Assembly (NCBI GenBank): GCA_035235625.1
Contig: CP141146.1
Span: 21,694,501 to 21,758,500, forward strand
From: Saururus chinensis
Taxonomy: Eukaryota > Streptophyta > Magnoliopsida > Piperales > Saururaceae
Direction: 5' to 3'
DNA: 64,000 nt
The notes below the pieces were generated by a model. The model was not told the origin of the DNA. It saw only the letters and a list, made by a program, of their open reading frames with translations, and made no database searches. Shown here one piece after another: positions 63,481 to 64,000 of the stretch. Made by a program: the position numbers and the translations under genes. Positions within the stretch are counted from its first letter, which is position 1; each line of letters starts with the position of its first letter.

Positions 63481-63786
63481 TCATACGCCTGGGGAGAGCA
63501 TGGTGACTGGAAGTATCATCCTGCCATTATGACTCTCTTCTTGTAGCCTTCGCTTTGCAAAGAGACCTCTAATCCGTGGAGTCACATCCTCACTGACCTT
63601 GATCATGACGAAGAACAAAACGCGATAAACTATGATCATGCAGAAGATGACATATAGATTCCACCACTGTGATCGGTTCAGATCAATTTGGAAGACATTC
63701 ACTAGAATTGATTCACCAGTGATCTTGGGGAGATCTGGCCTCTCGTTGTCAAACATTAAGTCCCTGAAGTCATTTTGGTACTGCCC
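63481..63786 (-). CDS. Last exon of a second ABCG11/ABCG12-like gene (partial, window edge)
   Basis: Encodes the C-terminal 101 residues and stop of a second half-transporter, from an AG acceptor at 63787-63788. It differs from 45476-45781 by a few bases, giving Asp for Gly, Glu for Lys and Asn for Lys (DFRDLMFDNERPDL; ESILVNVFQ). Phase and splice site are kept. The upstream exons lie beyond 64000, so whether the gene is whole cannot be told. Confidence 0.85.
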   Translation of the reverse strand, partial: GQYQNDFRDLMFDNERPDLPKITGESILVNVFQIDLNRSQWWNLYVIFCMIIVYRVLFFVMIKVSEDVTPRIRGLFAKRRLQEESHNGRMILPVTMLSPGV

Positions 63787-64000
63787 CTGTATGAAAACAG
63801 TTTGATTATTGCACAAATTCTGGCTTTGTGATTTACTAGCTCATTCTTCGATATCCAAGTCATCCATTAATGTTGTCATATTCTTTGTGACATAAGTGAT
63901 CACATGGTTCACAGTAAAATTAAACTTGGCTTAAAATAAAAGTATTGCTACATTGACATCAATGCTCATTTGCGATGAACTTATTTCATGGTATAAACAC

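Larger units (their letters stand above)
56403..64000 (+). repeat. Segmental duplication, copy B (continues past the window)
   Basis: Matches 35819-46000 in the same order and orientation. The left junction is sharp: TCTAGCGGAAGGTGGAGC here against TTCTGGCGGAAGGTGGAGC in copy A, with unrelated LTR-type sequence before it. Copy B has one CACTA element where copy A has two. The same TTAGGATTCCAC flank follows both retroelement copies, which shows duplication rather than two insertions. Confidence 0.85.

Overview
This is nuclear DNA from a flowering plant; the species cannot be fixed from the window. The evidence is a split ABCG half-transporter gene with ten exons and plant-type introns, a Mutator-like element (MULE), CACTA elements with CACTACAACAAA termini, Stowaway-like MITEs, and several TG...CA retroelement LTRs with 5-bp target duplications. 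Most of the window is nested transposable elements. Only one gene, the ABCG transporter at 45476-50429 on the minus strand, looks intact; a second copy runs off the right edge.

Layout: 1-2724 is unassigned repeat debris with a degraded MITE. 2730-7565 is a long solo LTR carrying a second, nested solo LTR (4850-6262). 8944-25235 is a 16.3-kb MULE with 53-bp terminal inverted repeats and a 9-bp target duplication. It holds two decayed convergent genes, a Ulp1-protease-like gene (plus strand) and a mudrA-type transposase (minus strand). It was later hit by a solo LTR inside the Ulp1 catalytic exon (13364-15566) and by a CACTA element in a transposase intron (19358-23184). Non-coding parts of the MULE are peppered with a short palindromic motif built on CGTGTTAT/ATAACACG. 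25245-30185 has no recognised gene. 30186-30600 is a GC-rich hairpin minisatellite. 30652-33951 is a 3.3-kb solo LTR. 34066-36831 is a short non-autonomous LTR element on the minus strand.

From about 35819 the window enters a tandem segmental duplication with an offset of about 20.6 kb. Copy A contains retroelement remains, flank, a CACTA element lacking its right terminus, the ABCG 3' end, a second partial CACTA, and the full ABCG gene. Copy B (56403-64000) repeats retroelement, flank, CACTA and the last ABCG exon, with its own later solo LTR insertion (57305-58347). Inside copy A a smaller tandem duplication joined the last ABCG exon to the CACTA interior through a 5-bp microhomology.

How the parts relate: the ABCG gene belongs to the ABCG11/ABCG12-like clade of plasma-membrane cuticular-lipid exporters (family inference) and has been duplicated with its transposon-laden downstream flank. 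The MULE and CACTA genes no longer encode working proteins, but their repeated motifs look like protein-binding or silencing-related sites.
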